A stretch of DNA of 64,000 nucleotides. It comes from JBBDJB01 sp040880125 (GTDB lineage: Bacteria > Planctomycetota > Planctomycetia > Pirellulales > JBBDJB01). Each line of letters starts with the position of its first letter. Within the stretch, counting starts at the first letter, position 1. Below the pieces are notes generated by a model, which was given only the letters and a program-made list of their open reading frames with translations, was not told where the DNA came from and did no database searches. The stretch covers positions 4,206 to 68,205 of the forward strand of contig JBBDJB010000053.1 of the NCBI GenBank assembly GCA_040880125.1, read 5' to 3'. Of this stretch, positions 32,954-41,744 are shown piece by piece. A program made the position numbers and the translations under genes.

Positions 32954-34480
32954 ATGCAATCGAAATTCGATCTGTTGAAGTTCACGTCGGCGCATTCGTC
33001 ATTGCTCACAGCCACAATGTTCGCTGCTGTTCTGAGTTGCATCTGTCCGGCCGCCAGTGCCGCCAAGCAAAAAGCGACCGCCAAGCCGCTCAACGTCCTG
33101 TTGATCTGCGTCGACGATCTGCGGCCGGAGCTGGGTTGCTATGGCGCCGATTACGCCCAGACGCCGAACATCGATCGACTCGCGCGCGAAGGTGTTCGAT
33201 TCACCCAACACTTCGTCCAGGTGCCTACCTGCGGCGCTTCGCGGTATGCGCTGCTCACCGGCCGCAGTCCGGCAAGCTCCAGGGTGACCGCATCGAACGC
33301 CGCGCTCTACCGTGGCCGCAGTGCGCTGTCGCGTGAGCCAACCGCCGGCGCGCAGTCGCTGCCGGAGCTCTTTCGCCGCAACGCGTATCGCACCGTCTGC
33401 ATCGGCAAGATCTCGCACACCGCCGACGGCCGCGTCTACGAGTACAACGGCACCGGCGACGGGCGCGACGAGGTGCCGCACGCCTGGGACGAACTGTCGA
33501 CGCCGTTCGGCCCGTGGGAACGGGGCTGGGGAATCTTCTTCGCGTACTCCGGCGGACGGCATCGCGAGGACGGCCGCAGCCAGTCGGATCTGATGGAGTT
33601 CCGCGCGGAACAGGACGAGGACCTACCCGACGGGCTGCTCGCGAGGCAGGCCGTCGAGTCGCTGCGGCAAATGAAAAACCGCGCGGAGCCGTTCTTCCTG
33701 GGCCTCGGCTTCTTTAAGCCGCACTTGCCGCTGGTCGCACCGCGGCAGGATTGGGAAGCATTCGCCGACGTAGAGATCCCGCCGCCGCCTCATCCGGACA
33801 AACCGGCCAGCGATTACTGGCACGGCAGCGGCGAGTTCTTCAAGTACGATTTCCCATTCGACAAACAGCGCCCGCTCGATGCTGAGAAGATCGCCCACTG
33901 CCGCCGTGCGTACCTGGCATGCGTCCGCTACACCGACCGCCAGATCGGCCGCGTGCTCGACGCCCTGGACGAGACCGGCCTGGCGGATTCGACAATCGTG
34001 GTCCTGTGGAGCGATCATGGCTGGAATCTAGGCGATTCACGGATGTGGGCGAAACACACGCCTTTCGAGCGGGCGGTGCGAAGTCCGCTGATTGTCCGTG
34101 TACCGGGTGTGGAGGACGTGGGCAGCCGCTGCGACGCACCGGTGGAAACGCTCGACGTCTACCCGACGCTCGTCGACCTGTGCCAGCCTTCGTTCACGCG
34201 GACCGAGCACCCGCTGGACGGCAAGAGCCTGCGCCCGCTGCTGGAGGACTCGCGCCAGTCGGTTCGCGATGCGGCCATAAGCTACTGGCAAGACGCCGTC
34301 ACGGTCCGCACCGCCACGCATCGCCTGATCGCCCGGCGCGACGGCGAGCAGTTTTCCGACGTGGAACTGTACGACGCGTCGCACGACTTCGATCCGGTCG
34401 AGAACCTTGCCGCGGCGCAGCCGGACGTTGTGAAAGCACTGCTAAAAAAGATTCCGGCCGCCGGTCCGGCGGTTCGATGA
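32954..34480 (+). CDS. Secreted sulfatase, iduronate-2-sulfatase-like, CxAxR type
   Basis: This sulfatase of about 508 residues has a signal-like N-terminus (LLTATMFAAVLSCICPAASA) and the first metal motif LNVLLICVDDLRPELGCYG. The site to be converted to formylglycine reads TCGASRYALLTGR, i.e. C-x-A-x-R in place of C-x-P-x-R. VVLWSDHGWNLGDSRMWAKHTPFE is the iduronate-2-sulfatase-type second half with metal and substrate residues. The start is uncertain: ATG at 32954 or GTG at 32936 in the same frame. It is likely secreted for degradation of sulfated glycans; the actual sulfate-linked sugar is not deducible. Confidence 0.93.
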   Translation: MQSKFDLLKFTSAHSSLLTATMFAAVLSCICPAASAAKQKATAKPLNVLLICVDDLRPELGCYGADYAQTPNIDRLAREGVRFTQHFVQVPTCGASRYALLTGRSPASSRVTASNAALYRGRSALSREPTAGAQSLPELFRRNAYRTVCIGKISHTADGRVYEYNGTGDGRDEVPHAWDELSTPFGPWERGWGIFFAYSGGRHREDGRSQSDLMEFRAEQDEDLPDGLLARQAVESLRQMKNRAEPFFLGLGFFKPHLPLVAPRQDWEAFADVEIPPPPHPDKPASDYWHGSGEFFKYDFPFDKQRPLDAEKIAHCRRAYLACVRYTDRQIGRVLDALDETGLADSTIVVLWSDHGWNLGDSRMWAKHTPFERAVRSPLIVRVPGVEDVGSRCDAPVETLDVYPTLVDLCQPSFTRTEHPLDGKSLRPLLEDSRQSVRDAAISYWQDAVTVRTATHRLIARRDGEQFSDVELYDASHDFDPVENLAAAQPDVVKALLKKIPAAGPAVR

Positions 34481-34586
34481 CGCCCGCAATCGTGAAGCTC
34501 ACGGCACGCTATTCGCAGCCGTGCGACAACTTCACCCGTCCTCGTCGGCCGCGCCCCAAGCGGCTCGACACGAGACCATCGCCCAC

Positions 34587-35318
34587 ATGTACCAACGCGT
34601 GAAAACCTGGATTACACGGCGGCAGTACCCTGCACCGAAGGTGTTGTTCTTGATGTTCGTGGTGGTAATCGGCATCTGGGGCCTCATCGAACTGTCCGAC
34701 GAGGTGATTGAGGGCGATACCGCGACATTCGACGAGTGGGTCATCACTTCGCTGCGCCGCCCGCAGGATCTGGCCACGCCCATCGGCCCGGCATGGCTAC
34801 AGGAGGCGGCCCGCGATCTGACGGCATTGGGCGGATACACGGTGCTGGGGGTATTGATCGCCATCGTGACCGGCTTCCTCTGGCTCAGCCGCCATCGCAA
34901 AGTGGCGATCTATGTACTGCTCGCCGCGGTACTCGGGGTATTGATCAGTCAGGGGCTCAAGCGCACGATCGGGCGACCGCGGCCCGACATCGTGCCGCAT
35001 TTGACGGACGTCACCACGGCCGCCTTTCCCAGCGGACACTCGATGATGGCGGCAGTTGTGTATTTGACGCTGGGGGCGCTGATCGTACCCCTGGTCGAGC
35101 GGCGATTGCAGGTCTACGTACTGACGGTTGCCATTATTCTGACGCTGTTGATCGGGACGACCCGCATCTACTTGGGGGTGCACTACCCGACCGACGTCTT
35201 GGCGGGTTGGACCGCCGGCAGCGTCTGGGCCATCGTCTGCTCGCTCGTCTTTCGCTGGCTGCAGCGTCGGGGTGCCGTGCAAACCCAGCCGGAGCCGGAA
35301 ACCAAGTCCCCCGGATGA
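34587..35318 (+). CDS. PAP2-family membrane phosphatase
   Basis: This 243-residue membrane protein has about six hydrophobic helices and the three PAP2 catalytic motifs: KRTIGRPRP, PSGHS (in TAAFPSGHSMMAA) and TRIYLGVHYPTDVLAG. It would dephosphorylate phosphatidic acid, undecaprenyl diphosphate or another lipid phosphate on the outer face of the membrane. I chose the ATG at 34587 (MYQRVKTWITRR); the frame is open 22 codons further upstream without protein-like sequence. It lies 106 bp after the sulfatase on the same strand with no obvious functional connection. Confidence 0.92.
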   Translation: MYQRVKTWITRRQYPAPKVLFLMFVVVIGIWGLIELSDEVIEGDTATFDEWVITSLRRPQDLATPIGPAWLQEAARDLTALGGYTVLGVLIAIVTGFLWLSRHRKVAIYVLLAAVLGVLISQGLKRTIGRPRPDIVPHLTDVTTAAFPSGHSMMAAVVYLTLGALIVPLVERRLQVYVLTVAIILTLLIGTTRIYLGVHYPTDVLAGWTAGSVWAIVCSLVFRWLQRRGAVQTQPEPETKSPG

Positions 35319-35524
35319 GATGCATTCGCACGACAGTCTGCCGCGCGGCGATTCGCACGCGAGCGAACTCCCGCACCCCAGTTGCCGAATCGTGGCGCGG
35401 TGCCTCACCGCGAGACCGCATTTGGTGGAAATGGCACTCCCGGGCGGATAAGATCGAAGACTCACAGGCAAAACCCGTCGCCAATTGTGGAATACGCCTT
35501 CGCCATCTTCTTTGAGGAACTTCC

Positions 35525-36724
35525 ATGCACCTTCAAACCTCGCCGATTCGGGCGATCCACTTTCTGGCCGTAGCGTTTGCCGTCTTTTGGGCGCCGGCGC
35601 CGTCCGCGCTGGCGGCCGGCGTAAACGAACTGACCCAAGAGGAACTGGCCGAAGGTTGGATCAAGCTGTTCGACGGCCAGACGCTCTTCGGCTGGAAGGC
35701 CGCCAACGAGGCCGATTGGAAGGTCGAAGAGGGTGCGATCGTCGTCACCACCGGCGATCAGGGCCTACTGCACACGACCACGCAGTTCGCCGACTATACC
35801 CTGAAAGTCGACTTCCGCAGCGCCCCGGGCACCAACAGCGGTATCTTTCTGCACACGCCGCCGGTGCCTGGAGATCCGGCTTCGGACTGCTACGAGCTGA
35901 ATATTGCTCCGCCCGACAATCCCTTTCCCACTGGCAGCTTCGTCGGCCGCCAGAAGGTCGAGGGGAATCACGAGAGCGACCAGTGGCAATCGTACGAAGT
36001 GACGCTCCGCGGCGGCGAGTGCCAGGTGAATCTCGACGGTGAAACGGTGCTCGAATATACCGATCCCGATCCGCTGCGGCGCGGATATATCGGCCTGCAG
36101 CTCAACTCGGGCAAGGTCCAGTTCCGCAATATCAAGCTCAAGCCGCTGGCCACCGAGAGCATCTTTAACGATAGCGACGTCACCGGATGGAAAATCGATC
36201 AGGCCCGAGAGAGCGAGTTTACGGCGGAAGACGGAGTGCTGCGGGTTCGCAACGGCCCCGGCCAGATCGAGTCCGAGGGCGAGTATGCCGACTTTATCTT
36301 GCAGCTTGACGTGCTGGTGAACGGCGAGCATCTCAACTCGGGCATCTTCTTCCGCTCGATCCCGGGCGACTTTCAAAACGGCTATGAGAGCCAAATTCAC
36401 AACGGCTTTCGCGACGGCGATCCGACGCAGCCGATCGACGCCGGCACCGGCGCAATCTTTCGGCGGCAAAGCGCGCGGCGCGTGGTACCCCGCGACTTCG
36501 AGTGGTTTCACAAAACGATCGTGGCCGACGGACCGCACATGGCGGTGTGGGTGAACGGCTATCAGGTGACCGACTGGACCGACACGCGCCAGCCGGATGA
36601 AAACCCGCGGCGCGGCCAGCGATTGAAGGCCGGCACGCTGATCATACAAGGGCATGATCCAACTACGGACTTATCCTTCCGTAACATGCGGATCGCCGAA
36701 CTGCCCGAACGCCAGGAGCCATGA
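35525..36724 (+). CDS. Secreted tandem DUF1080 (3-keto-disaccharide hydrolase) protein
   Basis: This 399-residue protein has a signal peptide (AIHFLAVAFAVFWAPAPSALA) and two DUF1080 domains. The first runs from EGWIKLFDGQTLFGWKAANEADW to about residue 215 (GYIGLQLNSGKVQFRNIKLKPL). The second, about 220-395, contains DFILQLDVLVNGEHLNSGIFFRS and ends with LIIQGHDPTTDLSFRNMRIAEL. The domain has a concanavalin-like jelly-roll fold and in recent work is associated with hydrolysis of 3-keto-glycosides, so a role in polysaccharide breakdown is likely. TTGAGGAA precedes the ATG. The family is strongly expanded in Planctomycetes. Confidence 0.9.
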   Translation: MHLQTSPIRAIHFLAVAFAVFWAPAPSALAAGVNELTQEELAEGWIKLFDGQTLFGWKAANEADWKVEEGAIVVTTGDQGLLHTTTQFADYTLKVDFRSAPGTNSGIFLHTPPVPGDPASDCYELNIAPPDNPFPTGSFVGRQKVEGNHESDQWQSYEVTLRGGECQVNLDGETVLEYTDPDPLRRGYIGLQLNSGKVQFRNIKLKPLATESIFNDSDVTGWKIDQARESEFTAEDGVLRVRNGPGQIESEGEYADFILQLDVLVNGEHLNSGIFFRSIPGDFQNGYESQIHNGFRDGDPTQPIDAGTGAIFRRQSARRVVPRDFEWFHKTIVADGPHMAVWVNGYQVTDWTDTRQPDENPRRGQRLKAGTLIIQGHDPTTDLSFRNMRIAELPERQEP

Positions 36725-36756
36725 GCGCGCCAATCGACAGAAAGTATGAAAGACGT

Positions 36757-36818
36757 GGCACAGACATTCCCGTCTGTGTTTAAAGCATGTGACGTGGCAC
36801 AGACATTCCTGTCTGTGC
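36757..36818. repeat. Two tandem family-B hairpins
   Basis: Arms cacagaca/cgtctgtg-like (first copy with one changed base) and cacagaca/tgtctgtg (second copy) are 39 bp apart and preceded by the same gacgtgg leader, so the unit was probably duplicated in tandem with its flank. Confidence 0.7.
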
Positions 36819-37060
36819 GTGAAGTGTGTAAGAGGCGGCCGAGACATGGGGCACAGTCCTCCTTGACTGGTCCAACAGGTTCCACTCCCGCTGGGATAAA
36901 TCCCGGGGACAGTCCTGCTAGGTGGCGGAACCGCGATTAACCTTCATGAACAGTGGCGGCGCGAGAACGGGAAGTCCATAAGTTATTACAGGATAGAAAG
37001 TTACACCGGTGCTGCACCCTTTTCGCTCGACCCCCGCGTCTGCACCCGGCGCGAATCTCT

Positions 37061-37090
37061 TTGACCTTCGATCCGGGTGCGGTGTATCGT
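37061..37090 (+). promoter_or_regulatory. Promoter candidate for the CBS gene
   Basis: TTGACC (37061-37066) and TATCGT (37085-37090) are separated by 18 bp, with about 100 bp to the ATG of the CBS-pair gene. Support is consensus similarity alone. Confidence 0.35.
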
Positions 37091-37190
37091 GAATTGTCCG
37101 GAGAACAGCGGAGGCACTTTGCCGTTAGAACCACCGGCCGCTCAATTCTGCGCGGCCGCCTCTTCCGTCCTTTCTTGGGAGATTGCGGAA

Positions 37191-37622
37191 ATGATGATCA
37201 GCGACATCCTCCGCACCAAAGGTACCGACGTCTTCTGGACGCGGCCCGACGCTACGCTCGATGAAGTCACGCGCCTGCTGGTGCGGCACAATTGCGGTTC
37301 CTTGGTTGTGCTTTCCGACGCCGCCTCGAAGCGCATGCTCGGGATCATCACCGAGCGCGACATCCTGCGGGCTTGCGCCGCCGCGAAGCAGCTCGACCAG
37401 GTGAAGGTTTCCGAAGTGATGACTAGCGACGTGGTGACCGGTGTCGCGAACGACTCCGTGCAGCACGGCATGGGCTTGATGACCGAGAAGCGGATCCGCC
37501 ATCTGCCGGTCATCGAAAACGAAGAGCTCGCCGGCATCATCTCGATTGGAGACCTGGTAAAGGCTCAGCACGACGAATTGAGCGCCGAGAATCACTATCT
37601 CAAGGCGTACATTCAGAGCTAG
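37191..37622 (+). CDS. CBS-domain pair protein
   Basis: This 143-residue protein consists of two CBS motifs forming one Bateman module: MMISDILRTKGTDVFWTRPDATLDEVTRLL (first) and VKVSEVMTSDVVTGVANDSVQHGMGLM (second), each followed by the typical G-I-I-(T/S)-x-x-D (GIITERDIL, GIISIGDLV). Such stand-alone modules bind adenine nucleotides (AMP, ATP, NAD, S-adenosylmethionine) and act as energy or ligand sensors. Two ATG codons are adjacent; GGGAG lies upstream. No fused enzyme or transporter is present and the partner is unknown. Confidence 0.92.
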   Translation: MMISDILRTKGTDVFWTRPDATLDEVTRLLVRHNCGSLVVLSDAASKRMLGIITERDILRACAAAKQLDQVKVSEVMTSDVVTGVANDSVQHGMGLMTEKRIRHLPVIENEELAGIISIGDLVKAQHDELSAENHYLKAYIQS

Positions 37623-37640
37623 CGACCGCGGCAAGCGAAG

Positions 37641-37657
37641 CAGCGCCCCCGGCGCTG
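37641..37657. terminator. Short hairpin between convergent genes
   Basis: Perfect 7-bp arms cagcgcc/ggcgctg with a ccc loop lie in the 65-bp gap between the convergent CBS and enolase-superfamily genes. There is no T-tract on either side, so terminator function is only suggested by position. Confidence 0.35.
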
Positions 37658-37687
37658 GATCTTGCGCGTGCGCAGCGGAATGTGATG

Positions 37688-38737
37688 CTAGCCGACCTGG
37701 TAACGGTCGAGCTTCGCGCGATCGAGTTTGACGCCCAGTCCCGGCCCTGCCGGCACGGCCATCATGCCGTCGGCCGTCGGATGCGACTCGGTGAGGATAT
37801 CATCCTCCAGGTCGGGGTAGTAGCACGTGTGGGCTCTGTCCAGCGCCGGCAGTGCCGCGGCGAGATGCAGTGCCGCCGCCATGCCGACCCCGAGCGATGG
37901 GGACACGGACAGCGAAACGCCCATGCCTCCGGCCCGCGCCACAGCGACCGCATCGCGCGTCTGGTTCAGTCCGCCGAGTTGGAACAGGTCCAGCACTACG
38001 CTGCGCAAGCCGCCACCACAGGCCACGGCCAGCACGTCGGCGGTATTGCGAATGCTACGCCCTGCAGACAGCGGAACGCTCGTCTGCCGAGCGAGCATCA
38101 TCAACTTGCCGGTGTGGTCTTCCACCAGCGGATCGAGAAAGGAGGACAAAGCGTGATCCTCCAGCCGCCGGCAGAAGTCGCGGGCTTGGTGAATTTCGAA
38201 GCGCGACTGCCCGTCTAACCGCAGCTCGGTGCGCTCCCCGATGACAGCTTGCACGGCGTTGAGCGCCGCCAGATCGTGCAGCGGATCACCGCTGGAGGGG
38301 AGTACCAGCGTGTGGAAGCCTTGTTCGGCCCGTTCGCGAGCCACCAACGCCAGCGAATCTGCCGGCTGACCGGGAAGCGGTGCCGCCAGCGGCACGTGAT
38401 TGCGATACAAGCCACCCAGCAGATGGCACAGCGGTTGCCGAGCGGATCGTCCGATCAGATCCCACAGCGCCGTTTGCAGTGCGACGGCGATGCTGGGTTC
38501 GGCGTGCGCATCGAGTGCCGCGATCTGTTCGATGTCGAACGGGCTGCGGCCTTCCAGCATCGCCAGCAGCGAGGCAGTGCGCCAGGGCAGGTCCTCCGCA
38601 CGGAACGTGCTGGGGCACTCTCCCCAGCCGTCCAGACCGACATCGGTGGAAAGCCGCACCAACAGCGAGCGTACCGCTGGCGGACCGTTGCTCGACGGCA
38701 CTTCCACCAGCATCAGCTCCAGATCGCGAATCTTCAT
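37688..38737 (-). CDS. Enolase-superfamily (MR/MLE-like) protein lacking canonical catalytic residues
   Basis: This 349-residue protein has the mandelate racemase/muconate-lactonizing enzyme layout: a capping domain MKIRDLELMLVEVP...GWGECP and a TIM barrel. The usual KxK after strand 2 is replaced by LVLPSS (GFHTLVLPSSGDP). The metal-ligand strand LRLDGQSRF keeps its aspartate, but the next (normally IEQP) reads FLDPLVED, the third (normally ADES) reads LSAGRSIRN, and the strand with the second base lysine reads VVLDLFQLGG. It is therefore either a pseudo-enzyme or a diverged catalyst. I chose the ATG at 38737 from the family-like MKIRDLE start; 38752 is an alternative. It lies downstream of ispH. 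Confidence 0.78.
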   Translation of the reverse strand: MKIRDLELMLVEVPSSNGPPAVRSLLVRLSTDVGLDGWGECPSTFRAEDLPWRTASLLAMLEGRSPFDIEQIAALDAHAEPSIAVALQTALWDLIGRSARQPLCHLLGGLYRNHVPLAAPLPGQPADSLALVARERAEQGFHTLVLPSSGDPLHDLAALNAVQAVIGERTELRLDGQSRFEIHQARDFCRRLEDHALSSFLDPLVEDHTGKLMMLARQTSVPLSAGRSIRNTADVLAVACGGGLRSVVLDLFQLGGLNQTRDAVAVARAGGMGVSLSVSPSLGVGMAAALHLAAALPALDRAHTCYYPDLEDDILTESHPTADGMMAVPAGPGLGVKLDRAKLDRYQVG

Positions 38738-38793
38738 GCGAAGAACCGCCATAACGGCGACCGCGTGCAGCCAGCGATGCCCTGCCGCGGCCG

Positions 38794-39726
38794 TCAGCCC
38801 GACAATACCCGCAGCGCTTTGGGCAAGGGAAAGGATACGTTCTCGTCGCGGATCGCTCGCGGCTCAACCGTGGCGCCGAAGCGCTCCCGCAATAGCTCGA
38901 CGCACTGCTCGACGACGATCTCCGGCGCACTCGCCCCGGCGGTAATCAGCACGGTCTGCACGTCGCGGAACCAGTCGAGGTCGATGTCGTGCGGCCCGTC
39001 GATCAGCCGAGCCGGAATGCCGCGCTCGCGGGCAAGCTCCGCCAGTCGCTGACTGTTCGAGCTGTTCTGGCTGCCCAACACGAGCACCAGGTCCGCCTCG
39101 GAGGAAAGCCGCGCCACGGCCTCTTGCCGGTTTTGCGTCGCGTAGCAGATGTCCTCCTTGGGCGGCCCGACGATCTGAGGGAACCGCTGCTTCAGCCGGG
39201 CGATGATCCGATTCGCGTCATCGACCGACAGCGTCGTCTGCGTGAGGTAGGCAATCTTGCTCTCATCGCCCACCTCCAGCCGATCGACATCATCGGGAGT
39301 CTCGACCAGCACGATCGCCTCGGGCGCTTCGCCCATGGTGCCGATCACTTCATCGTGCCCCTCGTGGCCGATCAGCACGATCGTATAACCGGACCGGGCG
39401 TACTTGATTGCTTCCAGATGAACCTTCGTGACCAGCGGACAGGTGGCGTCGATGGTCCGCAGCTTCCGCTCTCGGGCCGCGCTGCGCACTTCCGGAGAGA
39501 CCCCGTGGGCGGAGAACATGAGAGTCGCGCCGGGGGGGACTTCCGCCGGATCCTCGACAAACACGACGCCCTCGTTGCGAAACCGCTCGACAACGTACTT
39601 GTTGTGCACGATCTCGTGATACACGTAGATCGGCGGCTCAAACGCTTGAATCGCCAGTTCGAGCGACTCAATCGCCATATTCACTCCGGCACAGAAGCCC
39701 CGCGGACTGGCTAGAAGGATCTTCAT
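38794..39726 (-). CDS. ispH: 4-hydroxy-3-methylbut-2-enyl diphosphate reductase
   Basis: This 310-residue Fe-S enzyme carries out the last step of the MEP pathway, giving IPP and DMAPP. The three cluster cysteines are visible: SPRGFCAGVNMAIE (C12), RTIDATCPLVTKVH (about C96) and EDICYATQNRQEAV (about C194). The active-site glutamate is in LTQTTLSVDDAN/IGHEGHDEV and SSNSQRL forms the diphosphate-binding serine/asparagine loop. It is divergent from the hpnCDE operon that uses its products and is followed by the enolase-superfamily gene after about 55 bp. It depends on cluster supply, which the suf locus in the same window could provide. Confidence 0.97.
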   Translation of the reverse strand: MKILLASPRGFCAGVNMAIESLELAIQAFEPPIYVYHEIVHNKYVVERFRNEGVVFVEDPAEVPPGATLMFSAHGVSPEVRSAARERKLRTIDATCPLVTKVHLEAIKYARSGYTIVLIGHEGHDEVIGTMGEAPEAIVLVETPDDVDRLEVGDESKIAYLTQTTLSVDDANRIIARLKQRFPQIVGPPKEDICYATQNRQEAVARLSSEADLVLVLGSQNSSNSQRLAELARERGIPARLIDGPHDIDLDWFRDVQTVLITAGASAPEIVVEQCVELLRERFGATVEPRAIRDENVSFPLPKALRVLSG

Positions 39727-39906
39727 CTCGAGCGACTCGCCTCGCTATGTAGGCACGCGGTATCCGACGGGTGCGAACCCCATTTGTACGCCTTTCCCTT
39801 TACCATCATAATGCACAACTTCCGGTGCGGACAGCCGAACTGCTTACACGCGACCGGCGGCCGAGCGTGCGGCGATCTGGGCAGCAGATGGAGCTATATC
39901 CGGCAG

Positions 39907-40839
39907 ATGACCGCTTCCATTTCCACCGAACTGGCTCGCTACGGACCTCGCGCCGGAGGACCGCCAGCGACGCTTGCCGAGGCCCGGACGTACTGCCGGC
40001 GGCTGGCACGCTCGCACTATGAAAATTTCAGCGTCGTTAGCTTTCTGGTGCCGCGGCGTCTACGACAGCATTTCTGCAATATCTACGCCTACTGCCGCTG
40101 GAGCGACGATCTGGCCGACGAGACAGGCGACTCAACCCGCAGCCTGGAACTGCTCGATTGGTGGCGACAGGAGCTCGAAGCCTGCTACGCCGGCCGCGCC
40201 ACCCATCCGGTCTTCGTAGCCCTGCGAGAGTCCATCGGTTCGTTCGACATCCCCGCTGCACCGTTTCACCATCTGCTGACCGCCTTCCGCCGAGACCAAC
40301 ACCAGACCCGCTATGAGACGTGGGACGAACTGCTCGACTATTGCCGGTATTCCGCCAACCCGGTCGGACACCTGGTGCTCTACCTGGGCGGGTGCGCGGA
40401 CGACGTGCGGCGCGAGCAGTCCGACCACATCTGCACGGGGCTGCAGTTGGTGAACTTCTGCCAGGACGTGGACCGCGATTACGTCCGCGGCCGCGTTTAC
40501 CTGCCGCGGGATTTGCAGCGGCGGTACGGCGTCGATGAAGCGATGCTCGCGCTGCGCGCTCCTACAGCTCCGCTCCAAGATTTGGTTGCCGATATGACCG
40601 GGCGCGCCGAATCGCAACTCCACGCGGGTCTGCCGCTGGTGGAATCCGCACCGCGGGAGTTGCGCCGCCAGGTGGCACTTTTCGCCGCGGGTGGACTGGC
40701 AATCGCGGCGGCGATCCGCCGCCGTAACTTCGACGTTTGGACCGAGCGTCCCACGCTCGGCCGCCGGGAAAAGTTGCGCTTGCTGTTGCGGGTGTGGACG
40801 GCGCCACGCGGATCGATCGGGCGGAGGATTCTACCATGA
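39907..40839 (+). CDS. hpnC: Squalene synthesis protein HpnC
   Basis: This 310-residue trans-prenyltransferase has the squalene/phytoene-synthase fold; in the three-step bacterial route it converts presqualene diphosphate to hydroxysqualene. The first aspartate-rich region is YCRWSDDLADET and the second is NFCQDVDRDYVRGRVYLP. HYENFSVVSFLVPRRLRQHF is a typical HpnC N-terminus. I chose the ATG at 39907 (MTASISTELARYG), since the 41 codons upstream are not protein-like. The stop overlaps the hpnD start as ATGA (40836-40839). Confidence 0.95.
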   Translation: MTASISTELARYGPRAGGPPATLAEARTYCRRLARSHYENFSVVSFLVPRRLRQHFCNIYAYCRWSDDLADETGDSTRSLELLDWWRQELEACYAGRATHPVFVALRESIGSFDIPAAPFHHLLTAFRRDQHQTRYETWDELLDYCRYSANPVGHLVLYLGGCADDVRREQSDHICTGLQLVNFCQDVDRDYVRGRVYLPRDLQRRYGVDEAMLALRAPTAPLQDLVADMTGRAESQLHAGLPLVESAPRELRRQVALFAAGGLAIAAAIRRRNFDVWTERPTLGRREKLRLLLRVWTAPRGSIGRRILP

Positions 40840-41744
40840 CGGCATCGTTGCCGGCCAGCTACGCCTGTTGCCGGCGGATGGCGCATCGTGCCGCGTCGAA
40901 CTTCTACTACACGTTCTATCTGTTGCCGCGCGAACAGCGCCGGGCGATGCTCGCGCTGTACGCGTTTTTGAGAAAGACCGACGACCTGGGCGATTCGGCC
41001 GATCCCGCCAGCGTGCGGCGCGAGCGTTTGACCAACTGGCGGGAACAGGTCGAGTCGGCACTTCGCGGCACCTGCCACGATCCGATATTGCCGGCGCTGG
41101 TCGATACGGTACGACGGTTCCAAATTCCTGTTGAGTATCTCTTCGACGTGGTCGACGGCGTGGAGATGGATGTGACGCCTCGCCGCTTCGAAACTTTCGA
41201 AGAATTGGTTGGTTACTGCCACAAAGTCGCCTCCGCCGTTGGGCTGGCGTGCATTCACATCTGGGGCTTCGACAACCGCCAGGCGATCCACCCGGCCCGG
41301 CAGTGCGGAGTGGCGATGCAGCTCACCAACATCCTGCGCGATCTTCAGGAGGACTCCGCACGGGGCCGGCTCTACCTGCCGCTTGAGGATCTGCGGCGGT
41401 TCGACTACCCAGAGGAGGATCTCCGCCGCGGCGTCGTCGACGAACGGACTCGGGCGCTGTTGCAGTTTCAGGTGCGCCGGGCCGAATACTACTACGAAGA
41501 GGCGGCGTCTTTGCACCTGTACCTGCGCCCCGCCGGCCGGCGCGTGTATGGCGCCATGTTCGCAACCTACCGGCAGTTGCTCTGCGAAATCAGCCGGCGT
41601 GACAGCGACGTCTTTACTCGCCGCGTTCGCGTCAGCCGGTGGCGACGCCTCGCGGTGCTGGCCTGCTGCGCAGTCGCACGGCCCTCGGCGCACCGCTGGC
41701 CACATGCCGGGACGCAACCAAGCGCCAAGGTTCCGGGGCGATGA
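40836..41744 (+). CDS. hpnD: Presqualene diphosphate synthase HpnD
   Basis: This 302-residue enzyme condenses two farnesyl diphosphates to presqualene diphosphate. The motifs are LYAFLRKTDDLGD in the first aspartate-rich region and NILRDLQEDSARGRLYLP in the second. FYYTFYLLPREQRRAMLALYAF is the conserved N-terminal helix. The C-terminal 30 residues are a basic, Pro/Ala-rich tail outside the fold. Starts and stops overlap with both neighbours by 4 nt (ATGA), so the three proteins are translated in a coupled way and perhaps in equal amounts. Confidence 0.96.
   Translation: MTASLPASYACCRRMAHRAASNFYYTFYLLPREQRRAMLALYAFLRKTDDLGDSADPASVRRERLTNWREQVESALRGTCHDPILPALVDTVRRFQIPVEYLFDVVDGVEMDVTPRRFETFEELVGYCHKVASAVGLACIHIWGFDNRQAIHPARQCGVAMQLTNILRDLQEDSARGRLYLPLEDLRRFDYPEEDLRRGVVDERTRALLQFQVRRAEYYYEEAASLHLYLRPAGRRVYGAMFATYRQLLCEISRRDSDVFTRRVRVSRWRRLAVLACCAVARPSAHRWPHAGTQPSAKVPGR

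Larger units (their letters stand above)
36725..37190. other. 466-bp gap before the CBS protein gene
   Basis: No gene is seen. Two family-B hairpins stand close together in the same orientation (36757-36778 and 36796-36818). The rest is non-repetitive and ends with a promoter-like pair about 100 bp before the CBS gene. Confidence 0.6.
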
